Source: Sulfitobacter sp. F26204
GTDB taxonomy: Bacteria; Pseudomonadota; Alphaproteobacteria; Rhodobacterales; Rhodobacteraceae
Direction: 5' to 3'
NCBI RefSeq assembly: GCF_026410305.1
Contig: NZ_JAPMLQ010000002.1
Location: forward strand, 744,001 to 808,000
DNA length: 64,000 nt
Part shown: positions 9,535 through 17,762 of the stretch, piece by piece
How the letters are laid out: each line of letters starts with the position of its first letter
Position numbering within the stretch: the first letter of the stretch is position 1
Program-made: the position numbers and the translations under genes
Notes under the pieces: model-generated
The model's input: only the letters and a program-made list of their open reading frames with translations
What the model was told of the DNA's origin: nothing
The model's database searches: none

Positions 9535-9941
9535 TGGATTACCTTGAGGCTTACAGCCACGCCATCGCCGCGCTGGCGATCTGGGCTTTGTTGAGCCTGG
9601 TGCTTGGAGCCATGTCGACGTTGGGACGCAATGCCCAGAACCGTTGTGAGTGCGGTCTGCCCAGACGCGACTATTCGGATGTGGTTTACCGCCGTGGCCG
9701 CGCTTTTGCGAATGCCATGGAAATGAACGGTCCTTTTGTGGCGGCGACTGTTGCAGGCATTCTTGCGGGCGCTGCGCCGTTCTGGGTGAACATTCTTGCA
9801 TCCGTCTTTATCCTGTCGCGTGTCGCAATGGCGGTGGTTCACATTGGCACCGAAAACCAGCCGTTGCGTTCGATGACCTGGGCCATTGGCATGCTTTGCG
9901 TTTTCATCCTGGCCTTGATGGCCGCGATTGCCGCTTTCTGA
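9531..9941 (+). CDS. MAPEG family membrane protein
   Basis: A 136-residue four-helix membrane protein. The pattern fits MAPEG proteins (membrane-associated eicosanoid and glutathione metabolism): helix one ([17 protein letters not shown]), a polar loop with Arg, [14 protein letters not shown] near residues 61-74, [14 protein letters not shown], and a last helix. Most bacterial members have no known substrate. It overlaps nuoF by ATGA and is followed 4 nt later by a DUF3291 gene. Whether it serves complex I or is merely co-transcribed cannot be told from sequence. Confidence 0.8.
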   Translation: MMDYLEAYSHAIAALAIWALLSLVLGAMSTLGRNAQNRCECGLPRRDYSDVVYRRGRAFANAMEMNGPFVAATVAGILAGAAPFWVNILASVFILSRVAMAVVHIGTENQPLRSMTWAIGMLCVFILALMAAIAAF

Positions 9942-9945
9942 AGTG

Positions 9946-10437
9946 ATGCAGCAGCCCTATGGTCATCATCTTGCGGAACTGAACCTGGGGATCCTGAAAT
10001 ACGACTGGGATGATCCGCGGGTTCAGGATTTTGTAAATGGTCTTGAACTGGTTAACAGTGCGGCCAAGCGCAGCGCTGGTTTTGTCTGGATGATGGACCC
10101 GGATGAGATGGAATTCGAGCAGACCCACGCAGATGGCAATATGGGGGCGAATCCGCGTATGGCCAGCACCCTGAGCGTTTGGGAAAGCGTCGCGCGGTTG
10201 GAACATTTTGTCTGGAACACGGTGCACAAGCGGTTTTATGACCGCAAAGGTGAATGGTACGACATGGGTGCCGCATTGCGTTTTGCCATGTGGTGGGTGC
10301 CGATAGGCCATCAACCTACAATGGCCGAAGCAATGGCGCGTTTCCGGCATTTGGAAACCCATGGCCCAACTGATCACGCCTTTGGGTGGGGGCACATGAA
10401 AGCAGCGCAGCTTTGGAAAACTAAGGCCTGTGGGTAG
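9946..10437 (+). CDS. DUF3291 family protein (intact copy)
   Basis: A 163-residue soluble protein with the DUF3291 pattern: HHLAELNLGILKYDWDDP at the start, NPRMASTLSVWESV and VWNTVHKRFYDRK in the middle, then MWWVPIGHQPTMAEA and HAFGW. The fold is probably a dimeric alpha/beta barrel like antibiotic-biosynthesis monooxygenase-type domains, which is inference. ATG 9946 was chosen; GTG 9943 or TTG 9928 are possible alternatives. A second, broken copy of the same family follows at 10678-11165. Role unknown. Confidence 0.75.
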   Translation: MQQPYGHHLAELNLGILKYDWDDPRVQDFVNGLELVNSAAKRSAGFVWMMDPDEMEFEQTHADGNMGANPRMASTLSVWESVARLEHFVWNTVHKRFYDRKGEWYDMGAALRFAMWWVPIGHQPTMAEAMARFRHLETHGPTDHAFGWGHMKAAQLWKTKACG

Positions 10438-10681
10438 CGCGGTGGGCTTCTTCAAAAATCTCTGGGATGGCTTGTTGAGCCTGATTGCCGCGTTGGCGAC
10501 ATTTGCCATATTCGGCATTCCGGTCTGGGCGACGCATCTGGCGATCAGCAATGGCATCGTGCCGATCTGGACCTATGCAGCAGTGGTGGGACTGGTGTTC
10601 ATCGGCGGCAACCTCTGCCTTGCTTTTCTGCGCAAGGCGCTTGATGGGGTGGCTCCGCTGCGCGACAGGAAAAGACGTTGA
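10430..10681 (+). CDS. Small two-helix membrane protein
   Basis: An 83-residue frame (79 if the GTG at 10442 is used) starting on a GTG that overlaps the end of the DUF3291 gene by 8 nt. The N-terminus has an amphipathic FFKNLWDGLLSL segment, followed by two hydrophobic helices (about 17-38 and 46-66) and a basic tail RDRKRR. The tail probably faces the cytoplasm. Its stop overlaps the possible TTG start of the following pseudogene. No family was recognised. Confidence 0.65.
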   Translation: MGSAVGFFKNLWDGLLSLIAALATFAIFGIPVWATHLAISNGIVPIWTYAAVVGLVFIGGNLCLAFLRKALDGVAPLRDRKRR

Positions 10682-11165
10682 ACGGCATGCATCTGGCAGA
10701 GTTGAATGTGGGGCGACTGGTTGCGGCGCAGGATGATCCGCGTGTCGCGGATTTCATGACGAACCTCAACAGGATCAATGGGTTGGCGAAACGGATGCCC
10801 GGTTTCCAATGGATAATGGAAGGTGAGAGCGGCGGGGGCAATACGGATACGGCAATTGACGGTGATCCGCTGTTCATTCCCAACCTCAGTGTTTGAGAAA
10901 AAGTCGAAACGCAGGAAACATTCGTCTGGGACAGGATTCACAAACAAATTCTATGAGCGCCGTGCCGTGTGGTTCGATGTGCTGAGGGGTGCATCTTGTG
11001 ATGTGGTTTGTGCCTGTTGGCCATCGACCGACACTGGATGACCCCCTGGCAAGGCTTGCGCACCGACAATCCAATGGTGACAGTGCACATGCCTTTGGCT
11101 GGGCGCTTTTGTCTGCGGCCAGTATGCATCGGACCCATGGTTGCCGTGACGCGGCGGTTGCCTGA
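10678..11165 (+). pseudogene. Degenerate second DUF3291 gene
   Basis: This is a broken paralogue of the gene at 9946. The first 72 codons read a DUF3291 start (HLAELNVGRLVAAQDDP, FQWIMEGES, IPNLSV). Then TGA replaces the Trp of the SVWESV motif. The frame continues to WDRIHKQ, shifts by +1 at about 10948 to read FYERRAVWFDVLRGAS, and shifts by +1 again just before 11001 to read MWFVPVGHRPTLDDP and HAFGWALL, ending at TGA 11163-11165. One nonsense change and two frameshifts are therefore visible, while much of the protein sequence is still readable, so the decay looks recent. The start is TTG 10678 (overlapping the upstream stop) or ATG 10687. Confidence 0.85.
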
Positions 11166-11421
11166 ACGGCAGAAGAAGCGAAATGTCTTCCAAGTGATCC
11201 CGAGAGGCAGCATGATCTGTAGCACCGCTGCCGCCTGTTTGGTCGGAATCGAATCTGGCCGGCAATAAACCTTGAGTTTAGAGCGAATTATGGGGAATCC
11301 TGGTAGAAGTGGCCGTGTGATCTGGGTAAAGATGCGGTGCTAAGGGAGATCACGGTGAAGCCGATTGCCGCAGCGCAATGGCCGGCGCATTTGCGGGTCC
11401 AGAACTAACAAGGGTACAAAA

Positions 11422-11754
11422 ATGAAAACGACATCTGTAATGTTTGCCCTGTCATTGGGTCTGTTGACGGGCTGCACCGACAGTAAGAACCAGATAACTT
11501 TTGACGGGCATTATTTCCGTACAAAGGTGGCCAAGGTTGACAAGCAACGGGACGTGTTCACAGTGCGTATCCGCGATGTCGCGCAGTCCCTTGAGGGGGC
11601 GCGTGCCGCAGGCCGGCATGCGGGCATCGCTTATTGCGTCGAGAATTTTGGAAGTTCCAAGATCCGCTGGTCCGTGGGCCCGGAGACTCCGCCAGAGCAA
11701 CTTCAGATTGTTGACAATACGCTGGTGTTTCAGGGTGTTTGCCCTCAGCTTTGA
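11422..11754 (+). CDS. Small lipoprotein in the nuo operon
   Basis: A 110-residue predicted lipoprotein: a short hydrophobic signal with lipobox LLTGC, lipidated at Cys18, then a globular domain of about 90 residues with FTVRIRDVAQSLEGA and two further Cys (YCVENFG, FQGVCPQL) that could form a disulfide. The ATG at 11422 was chosen because it starts the signal peptide; the frame upstream is not signal-like. The 256 nt before it (11166-11421), after the DUF3291 pseudogene, hold nothing I recognise. It would sit in the inner or outer membrane facing the periplasm. The family was not identified. Confidence 0.75.
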   Translation: MKTTSVMFALSLGLLTGCTDSKNQITFDGHYFRTKVAKVDKQRDVFTVRIRDVAQSLEGARAAGRHAGIAYCVENFGSSKIRWSVGPETPPEQLQIVDNTLVFQGVCPQL

Positions 11755-11871
11755 AATGCGCAATAAGGGCCGTGTTTACCACAGGCCGAGTGCCTGCTAT
11801 TGCATATCAACGGGACCAAACCCCATGTGGACCAAGGGCAAAGCCGCCCGCGCCACCTGAGGAAGTAATAC

Positions 11872-12273
11872 ATGAGAATTTTGGTAGCAGCATTTCTGAG
11901 TGCAAGCCTGATCGCAGGTCCCGCGATGGCCAAGCCGCCTTTGCGTGAAGTTGCGGCGATTGATGATGCTCTGTTTGATTTGGGCCTCGCTGATATTATT
12001 CGCAAAGAATGTCCGACAATCAGTGCGCGCATGTTCAAGGCGATTGGATATGTGCGCAATCTGGAACAAAAAGCACGGGGAATGGGCTATTCCCAGGCCG
12101 AAATCGAAGCCTATACCGACAGTGACGCCGAAAAGAACCGGTTGCGGGCGAAAGCCGCTGCATTTTTCCGCGCGCGGGGGGTCGATACTTCCGACCCACA
12201 GAGTTACTGTGTGCTAGGACAGCAAGAGATTCAAAAATCGAGCCGTATCGGTTCGTTACTGAGAGCGAAGTAA
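11872..12273 (+). CDS. DUF5333 family secreted protein
   Basis: A 133-residue protein with a Sec-type signal peptide ([20 protein letters not shown], cleavage after Ala20), so the mature part is periplasmic. The mature domain is mostly helical, with Cys in RKECPTIS and QSYCVLG that may pair. I recognise it as DUF5333, a family associated with Rhodobacteraceae nuo clusters (recalled). GGAAG precedes the ATG. A 117-nt gap lies upstream; nuoG starts 4 nt downstream. An envelope role in complex I assembly or a separate function are both possible. Confidence 0.78.
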   Translation: MRILVAAFLSASLIAGPAMAKPPLREVAAIDDALFDLGLADIIRKECPTISARMFKAIGYVRNLEQKARGMGYSQAEIEAYTDSDAEKNRLRAKAAAFFRARGVDTSDPQSYCVLGQQEIQKSSRIGSLLRAK

Positions 12274-12277
12274 CCCT

Positions 12278-14293
12278 ATGAGCGACCTGCGCAAAATCAT
12301 TATCGACGGTAAAGAAGTTGAGACTGAGGGGGCCATGACGCTCATTCAGGCGTGTGAGCAGGCGGGGGTGGAAATTCCGCGGTTCTGTTACCATGAGCGT
12401 CTGTCGATTGCGGGCAATTGCCGCATGTGTCTGGTCGAGGTCGTCGGCGGTCCGCCCAAGCCGGCCGCATCCTGTGCGATGCAGGTACGTGATCTGCGCC
12501 CCGGCCCGGAAGGGCAACCGCCGGTTGTGAAAACCAATTCGCCGATGGTGAAAAAGGCACGTGAAGGGGTGATGGAGTTCCTGTTGATCAACCATCCGCT
12601 TGATTGCCCGATCTGCGATCAGGGCGGCGAATGTGACCTTCAGGATCAGGCGATGGCCTATGGTGTTGATTTCTCGCGTTTCCGCGAGCCGAAGCGGGCA
12701 ACCGAAGATCTCGAAATCGGGCCACTGATCGAAACTCATATGACCCGCTGCATTTCCTGCACCCGTTGTGTGCGTTTCACGACCGAGGTCGCAGGCCAGC
12801 ATATCATGGGCCAGACAGGACGCGGGGAAGATGCAGAGATTACGACCTATCTGGGGGCAGTGATCGAAAGCAATCTATCGGGCAACATCATTGATCTGTG
12901 CCCTGTGGGCGCTTTGGTCAGCAAGCCGTATTCATTCACGGCGCGGCCCTGGGAATTGTCCAAGACGGAATCAATTGATGTGATGGACGCGCTGGGATCG
13001 AACATCCACGTGGATACCAAAGGTCGTGAAGTCATGCGGTTCCTGCCGCGCAATCATGACGGTGTGAACGAGGAATGGATTTCCGACAAGACGCGCTTCG
13101 TCTGGGATGGGTTGCGCCGTCAACGTCTGGACACCCCCTATATCCGCGAGAACGGCAAGCTGCGCAAAGCCGATTGGCCCGAGGCGCTGGCGGCGGCTGC
13201 TGCGGCGATGAAGGACAAGAAGGTTGGCGGGCTGATCGGTGATCTGGTCTCGGTCGAAGCGGCCTATGCGTTGAAAACCCTGATCGAGGGGCATGGCGGT
13301 TCGGTTGAATGCCGCACCGATGGTGCGAAGCTGCCTGCGGGCAATCGTTCGGGCTATGTTGGCACGGCCACGGTTGAGGATCTGGACACTGCCGAGATGA
13401 TCCAGTTGATCGGGACCAATCCAGCGGTAGAAGCGCCTGTACTGAACGCGCGTATTCGCAAAGCATGGACGCGGGGCGCAAACATCGGATTGATTGGCCA
13501 ACCTGTTGATCTGACATATGATTATCACCACATGGGCGATGATCCGGCGGCGCTTGGCGCGGTGCTGGGGAACACATTCTCGAAGGTGCTGGAAGTGCCG
13601 TCGGTCATTGTGATCGGGCAGGGCGCATTAGCCCGCGATGACGGCGAAGCAGTTCTCGGCGCTGCAATGGAATTGTGCGAAAAGACACAGAGCAAGTTGT
13701 TGGTGCTGCACACGGCGGCTGGCCGCGTTGGTGCGATGGACATCGGGGCGACCTGCGAGAATGGCATCGCGGATATTCTGAGTGCGGATGTGATCTACAA
13801 CCTTGGCGCGGATGAGGGCGACATTCCGGCGGGTCCATTTGTGATCTATCAAGGATCACATGGTGATCGCGGTGCCCATCGTGCGGATATTATCCTGCCC
13901 GGTGCGGCCTATACCGAAGAGGCAGGATTATTCGTGAATACCGAAGGGCGTCCGCAACTGGCGGCGCGTGCAAGTTTCGCACCGGGTCAGGCCAAGGAAA
14001 ACTGGGCGATCCTGCGGGCCTTGTCCGCCGAAATGGATGCGACGTTGCCATATGATTCTCTCGTGGCGCTGCGAAAGGCGCTGGTTAAAGACGTGCCGCA
14101 TCTGGGAGAGATAGACCGGGTCCCGGCAAATGAATGGCAACCCGTGAAAAGCGGCAAGCTGGGCAGCGCGGTGTTCCAGCCGGCGATTGCAGATTTCTAT
14201 CTCTCTAACCCGATTGCAAGAGCAAGTGCGTTGATGGCGGAGCTTTCGGCCAATGCGGCGGCACGGGCTGCGTCACCTCTGGCGGCTGAGTGA
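12278..14293 (+). CDS. nuoG: NADH-quinone oxidoreductase subunit G
   Basis: A 671-residue iron-sulfur subunit (75-kDa family), the largest of the peripheral arm. N1b ligands are Cys37, Cys48, Cys51 and Cys66. N5 is His106, Cys110, Cys113 and Cys119 ([14 protein letters not shown]). N4 is Cys158, Cys161, Cys164 and Cys208 ([15 protein letters not shown]). The rest is a molybdopterin-oxidoreductase-like domain without visible cofactor function. The four-Cys motif for the extra cluster N7 of some bacteria is not apparent. Its stop overlaps the next gene's GTG start. Confidence 0.97.
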   Translation: MSDLRKIIIDGKEVETEGAMTLIQACEQAGVEIPRFCYHERLSIAGNCRMCLVEVVGGPPKPAASCAMQVRDLRPGPEGQPPVVKTNSPMVKKAREGVMEFLLINHPLDCPICDQGGECDLQDQAMAYGVDFSRFREPKRATEDLEIGPLIETHMTRCISCTRCVRFTTEVAGQHIMGQTGRGEDAEITTYLGAVIESNLSGNIIDLCPVGALVSKPYSFTARPWELSKTESIDVMDALGSNIHVDTKGREVMRFLPRNHDGVNEEWISDKTRFVWDGLRRQRLDTPYIRENGKLRKADWPEALAAAAAAMKDKKVGGLIGDLVSVEAAYALKTLIEGHGGSVECRTDGAKLPAGNRSGYVGTATVEDLDTAEMIQLIGTNPAVEAPVLNARIRKAWTRGANIGLIGQPVDLTYDYHHMGDDPAALGAVLGNTFSKVLEVPSVIVIGQGALARDDGEAVLGAAMELCEKTQSKLLVLHTAAGRVGAMDIGATCENGIADILSADVIYNLGADEGDIPAGPFVIYQGSHGDRGAHRADIILPGAAYTEEAGLFVNTEGRPQLAARASFAPGQAKENWAILRALSAEMDATLPYDSLVALRKALVKDVPHLGEIDRVPANEWQPVKSGKLGSAVFQPAIADFYLSNPIARASALMAELSANAAARAASPLAAE

Positions 14294-14685
14294 GAGGGGT
14301 GGCGGCTCTGACACTTGCGGTGGCGGCGGTGACCCTGGCCGCCTGTGAGCCGCAGGTTCCCTTGGCCTCTGATTTCATTCCTGATTACAAGGGGGTGGAA
14401 ACAGCGTTACTGGATGGGGATCTGGTGCAGTTCAAGGTTGCGATGACCAAAGCACAAAGCGGTCAGGACGTTTCGGACTATGCGGAATGTGCTGCAGCGC
14501 AATACACCCTTATTCGCGGCTATGGTTTTGCACGGCATGTCCGCACAAATGTCGCCCAAGAGGCTGGTCTTTGGCGAGGCGATGCTGTTTATACGATCTC
14601 GCCAAGCTTGCCACGTGGCATAAAGACAATTGATGCCGAGGTCACCGTCGCGAACTGCGTCGAGAAAGGCATTCCGAGGGTATGA
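14290..14685 (+). CDS. Lipoprotein coupled to nuoG
   Basis: A 131-residue predicted lipoprotein starting at a GTG that overlaps the nuoG stop (GTGA). The signal runs to lipobox TLAAC with Cys19 as the lipidation site. The mature part contains [20 protein letters not shown] and a Cys near the end (VANCVEKG), which may pair with the internal Cys. It is the second lipoprotein gene in the operon; the two share a similar size and Cys spacing but I cannot show homology by eye. Probably a periplasm-facing accessory protein. Confidence 0.75.
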   Translation: MRGVAALTLAVAAVTLAACEPQVPLASDFIPDYKGVETALLDGDLVQFKVAMTKAQSGQDVSDYAECAAAQYTLIRGYGFARHVRTNVAQEAGLWRGDAVYTISPSLPRGIKTIDAEVTVANCVEKGIPRV

Positions 14686-14721
14686 GAGACCACGATTTGA
14701 AAGACAGGGGCTTAACGGCTA

Positions 14722-15756
14722 ATGGTTGAATTCTTTACGCAAACAGGCCTCGGCATGGGGCTTTTGTTGGTGGGGCAGGTTCTGCTTCTCGTCGTGCCCT
14801 TGCTGCTGGCGCTGGCGTTTCTGATGTATGCGGACCGTAAGATCTGGGCCGCTGTGATGATGCGACGCGGCCCCAACGTTGTGGGTGTCTTTGGCCTGCT
14901 GCAATCATTTGCGGATTTTCTGAAATATATCGTAAAGGAAGTTGTCGTTCCCGCCGGTGCTGACCGCGCGGTCTTTTTCCTTGCGCCGATGATTTCCTTC
15001 GTTATGGCGATGATCGCCTGGGCGGTGATCCCCTTTAATGACACCTGGATTTTGGCCGATATTAACGTCGCCATCCTTTATGTTTTCGCGATTTCCTCGC
15101 TTGAAGTCTATGGCGTGATCATGGGTGGTTGGGCGTCTAACTCCAAATACCCTTTCCTGGGTTCCCTGCGGTCCGCGGCGCAGATGATCTCCTATGAGGT
15201 CTCGATCGGTTTGATCATCATCGGTGTGATCATTTCCACAGGGTCAATGAACTTTGGCGCGATTGTGCAGGCACAAGAGGGCGGTGGCGGATTGCTGCAT
15301 TGGTATTTCCTGCCGCATTTCCCGATGATGATCCTGTTCTTTATCAGTGCTTTGGCTGAAACCAACCGGCCGCCCTTTGATCTGCCGGAAGCGGAATCAG
15401 AACTGGTTGCGGGCTATCAGGTTGAATATTCCTCGACACCTTTCCTGCTGTTCATGATCGGTGAACTGGTCGCAGTTGTGTTGATGTGCGCACTGGTATC
15501 TTTGCTGTTCCTCGGTGGCTGGCTGTCGCCTGTGGCTTTCTTGCCGGATGGCTTTTTCTGGATGTTCATCAAGATGCTGGGCGTCTTCTTTATGTTCTCG
15601 ATGGTCAAGGCGATCACGCCACGCTACCGCTACGATCAGTTGATGCGTCTGGGTTGGAAGGTTTTCCTGCCGTTCTCTCTTTTCTGGGTGGTTTTCACGG
15701 CGTTCGCGGCGAAATTCGAATGGTTCTGGGGCATTTATGCCCGCTGGCCGATGTGA
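14722..15756 (+). CDS. nuoH: NADH-quinone oxidoreductase subunit H
   Basis: A 344-residue membrane subunit with eight or nine helices that joins the quinone chamber to the proton channels. The hallmark loop [20 protein letters not shown] is intact (about 213-232), and [18 protein letters not shown] near the start matches the conserved quinone-gate region. Start ATG 14722, 36 nt after the lipoprotein gene. No anomaly. Confidence 0.97.
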   Translation: MVEFFTQTGLGMGLLLVGQVLLLVVPLLLALAFLMYADRKIWAAVMMRRGPNVVGVFGLLQSFADFLKYIVKEVVVPAGADRAVFFLAPMISFVMAMIAWAVIPFNDTWILADINVAILYVFAISSLEVYGVIMGGWASNSKYPFLGSLRSAAQMISYEVSIGLIIIGVIISTGSMNFGAIVQAQEGGGGLLHWYFLPHFPMMILFFISALAETNRPPFDLPEAESELVAGYQVEYSSTPFLLFMIGELVAVVLMCALVSLLFLGGWLSPVAFLPDGFFWMFIKMLGVFFMFSMVKAITPRYRYDQLMRLGWKVFLPFSLFWVVFTAFAAKFEWFWGIYARWPM

Positions 15757-15763
15757 GGGTGAT

Positions 15764-16258
15764 ATGAGTCAAACCGATTTTTCCCGCAAGGCCGGATATT
15801 TCCTGCTGACCGACTATGTCAAAGGCTTCCTGCTGGGCATGCGCTATTTCTTTGCGCCCAAGGTCACGCTGAACTACCCACATGAAAAAGGCCCGCTGTC
15901 GCCGCGTTTTCGTGGGGAACATGCCTTGCGTCGCTATCCCAGTGGGGAAGAACGCTGCATCGCCTGCAAATTGTGCGAGGCAGTTTGTCCCGCGCAGGCC
16001 ATCACCATTGACGCGGAACCCCGCGAGGACGGCAGCCGCCGCACCAAGCGTTATGACATAGACATGACCAAATGCATCTATTGCGGTTTCTGTCAGGAGG
16101 CCTGTCCAGTGGATGCGATTGTCGAAGGGCCGAACTTTGAGTTTTCGACGGAAACCCGCGAAGAGTTATATTACGACAAGGCCAAATTGCTGGACAATGG
16201 GGACCGTTGGGAAACCGAGATCGCCCGCAATCTTGAAATGGATGCACCCTACCGATGA
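15764..16258 (+). CDS. nuoI: NADH-quinone oxidoreductase subunit I
   Basis: A 164-residue ferredoxin-like subunit carrying clusters N6a and N6b. Ligands are Cys65, 68, 71 and 75 ([11 protein letters not shown]) and Cys104, 107, 110 and 114 ([11 protein letters not shown]). An N-terminal amphipathic region ([18 protein letters not shown]) anchors it to NuoH. ATG 15764 follows nuoH by 7 nt; starts further upstream would add an uncharacteristic extension. Its stop overlaps the following gene in ATGA. Confidence 0.97.
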   Translation: MSQTDFSRKAGYFLLTDYVKGFLLGMRYFFAPKVTLNYPHEKGPLSPRFRGEHALRRYPSGEERCIACKLCEAVCPAQAITIDAEPREDGSRRTKRYDIDMTKCIYCGFCQEACPVDAIVEGPNFEFSTETREELYYDKAKLLDNGDRWETEIARNLEMDAPYR

Positions 16259-16674
16259 ATGATCCCGTAAACCCCTTTGAGGCGATGATGAAGCAAGCGC
16301 AGGAGATGGCCAAGGCCATGCCTGCGATGGACGCGTTTTCGCCCAAGGTGTTTGAGGCGATGATGGGCACCATGCCGAAAGACATGATGGAAATGATGTT
16401 TGGCAACGGTGTGAACAAGGACGGGCTTGATGCGCGGACACGCCTGTTGCTGACCCTGGCTGGGTTGACCATGCAGGGTGCCCAAAACGATGTGGCCGTG
16501 CGCCAGACCGTCCGCCACGCGATCGAGGCCGGCGCGACCAAGCAACATATCCGCGAAGCCATTGCACAGATGTCTGTTTTTGCAGGTCTGCCAGCTATGG
16601 CCAAGGCAATGGAACTGGCCGACGCTATTATGGCCGAGATAGATGAAAGCGACGAGAAAGGCACCCAAGCATGA
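16255..16674 (+). CDS. Carboxymuconolactone decarboxylase family protein
   Basis: A 139-residue helical protein placed between nuoI and nuoJ with 4-nt ATGA overlaps on both sides. The Met-rich N-terminal third ([18 protein letters not shown], then KDMMEMMFG) precedes a CMD/AhpD-like core: [18 protein letters not shown], the [18 protein letters not shown] helix pair, and [19 protein letters not shown]. The CxxC redox pair of AhpD is absent, so thiol peroxidase-type chemistry is unlikely by that route. Substrate unknown. Full coupling to nuoI and nuoJ means it is made in step with complex I. Confidence 0.82.
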   Translation: MNDPVNPFEAMMKQAQEMAKAMPAMDAFSPKVFEAMMGTMPKDMMEMMFGNGVNKDGLDARTRLLLTLAGLTMQGAQNDVAVRQTVRHAIEAGATKQHIREAIAQMSVFAGLPAMAKAMELADAIMAEIDESDEKGTQA

Positions 16675-17273
16675 TGGTTTTTGCTTTCTATTTGTTTGCG
16701 ATCTGCGTGATCGCGGGCGGGCTTTTCACCGTGGTCAGCCGCAACCCGGTGCATTCGGTGCTTTGGCTGATCCTTGCCTTCCTGTCCTCTGCAGGTCTGT
16801 TTGTGCTGCTGGGCGCCGAATTTGTCGCGATGTTGCTGATCATTGTCTATGTCGGTGCGGTTGCGGTGTTGTTCCTGTTCGTGGTGATGATGCTGGACGT
16901 TGATTTTGCCGAGTTGAAGGCCGAGATGGCGAAATACATGCCGCTGGCGCTTCTGATCGGGTTGATCATATTGATGCAATTCGTGATGGCTTTTGGTGCC
17001 TGGGAAAGCAATGCAGCAGCCGAAGGGCTACGCGCTCAGGTGACAGGTCTGAATGTGCAGAATACGGCAGCTTTGGGTCTGATCCTTTATGATGACTATT
17101 TTCTGCTGTTCCAATTGGCGGGGATGATCCTGCTGGTGGCGATGATTGGTGCAATCGTGCTGACCCTGCGCCACCGTGTGGATGTGAAGCGGCAGGATGT
17201 GGTGGCACAGATGATGCGTGATCCGGCCAAGACGATGGAATTGAAAGACGTGAAATCGGGGCAGGGGCTATGA
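16671..17273 (+). CDS. nuoJ: NADH-quinone oxidoreductase subunit J
   Basis: A 200-residue membrane subunit with five helices. The third-helix region [21 protein letters not shown] contains the conserved Tyr and Gly of the pi-bulge, a key site in proton-channel gating. It ends in a polar tail (DVKSGQGL). The ATG overlaps the upstream stop (ATGA) and is followed directly by another ATG. After its stop there is a 178-nt gap before nuoK that holds a 24-codon membrane-peptide frame. Confidence 0.96.
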   Translation: MMVFAFYLFAICVIAGGLFTVVSRNPVHSVLWLILAFLSSAGLFVLLGAEFVAMLLIIVYVGAVAVLFLFVVMMLDVDFAELKAEMAKYMPLALLIGLIILMQFVMAFGAWESNAAAEGLRAQVTGLNVQNTAALGLILYDDYFLLFQLAGMILLVAMIGAIVLTLRHRVDVKRQDVVAQMMRDPAKTMELKDVKSGQGL

Positions 17274-17303
17274 ACCTGCGCCAGTCAACAAGGGGACAAC
17301 ACC

Positions 17304-17378
17304 ATGTCTAGAAATACAATCGTTGTACTCGTAGTGGTGCTTGTCATCCTGCTGGGTGGATACGGGTTCATGGGCTAA
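17304..17378 (+). CDS. 24-residue single-helix membrane peptide between nuoJ and nuoK
   Basis: The frame opens with ATG preceded by AAGGGG at good spacing and encodes a short polar start (MSRNT), about 15 strongly hydrophobic residues ([15 protein letters not shown]) and a GFMG end: one transmembrane helix. It stands free in the 178-nt gap between nuoJ and nuoK, with its own ribosome-binding site. The regular amphiphilic layout in so short a frame is unlike random sequence. It could be a very small complex I accessory or assembly peptide. No family was recognised. Confidence 0.55.
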   Translation: MSRNTIVVLVVVLVILLGGYGFMG

Positions 17379-17451
17379 CCAGCCTTTGGTGGCTTTCTGC
17401 CACAAGACTAAGACGAAATGCCTGACAACAGGGCGACAACCGAGGGACGAC

Positions 17452-17757
17452 ATGATCGGACTTGAACATTACCTGACAGTGGCGGCGACGCTTTTTGTCA
17501 TCGGCATCTTCGGGCTATTCCTGAACCGCAAAAACGTGATCATCCTGTTGATGAGCATTGAATTGATGCTTCTGGCGGTGAATATCAATCTGGTCGCCTT
17601 CTCCAGTTTCCTTGGGGATCTGGTCGGGCAGGTGTTCACGCTGTTTGTCCTCACGGTTGCTGCGGCTGAGGCGGCGATTGGTCTGGCCATTCTGGTCTGT
17701 TTCTTCCGCAATCGTGGCACGATCGCGGTTGAAGACGTTAATGTGATGAAGGGCTGA
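17452..17757 (+). CDS. nuoK: NADH-quinone oxidoreductase subunit K
   Basis: A 101-residue membrane subunit with three helices, the standard family length. The two conserved membrane Glu residues are present, in [13 protein letters not shown] and in [15 protein letters not shown] 17452 follows GAGGGACGAC; upstream codons in frame are not NuoK-like. Five nt separate it from nuoL. Confidence 0.96.
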   Translation: MIGLEHYLTVAATLFVIGIFGLFLNRKNVIILLMSIELMLLAVNINLVAFSSFLGDLVGQVFTLFVLTVAAAEAAIGLAILVCFFRNRGTIAVEDVNVMKG

Positions 17758-17762
17758 GGCAG

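Noticed and set aside
16002..16979. A 325-codon minus-strand open frame opposite nuoI, the CMD gene and nuoJ
   Set aside because: It lies wholly antisense to three well-supported genes, is rich in His, Gln and Arg from reverse reading of biased codons, and matches no family.
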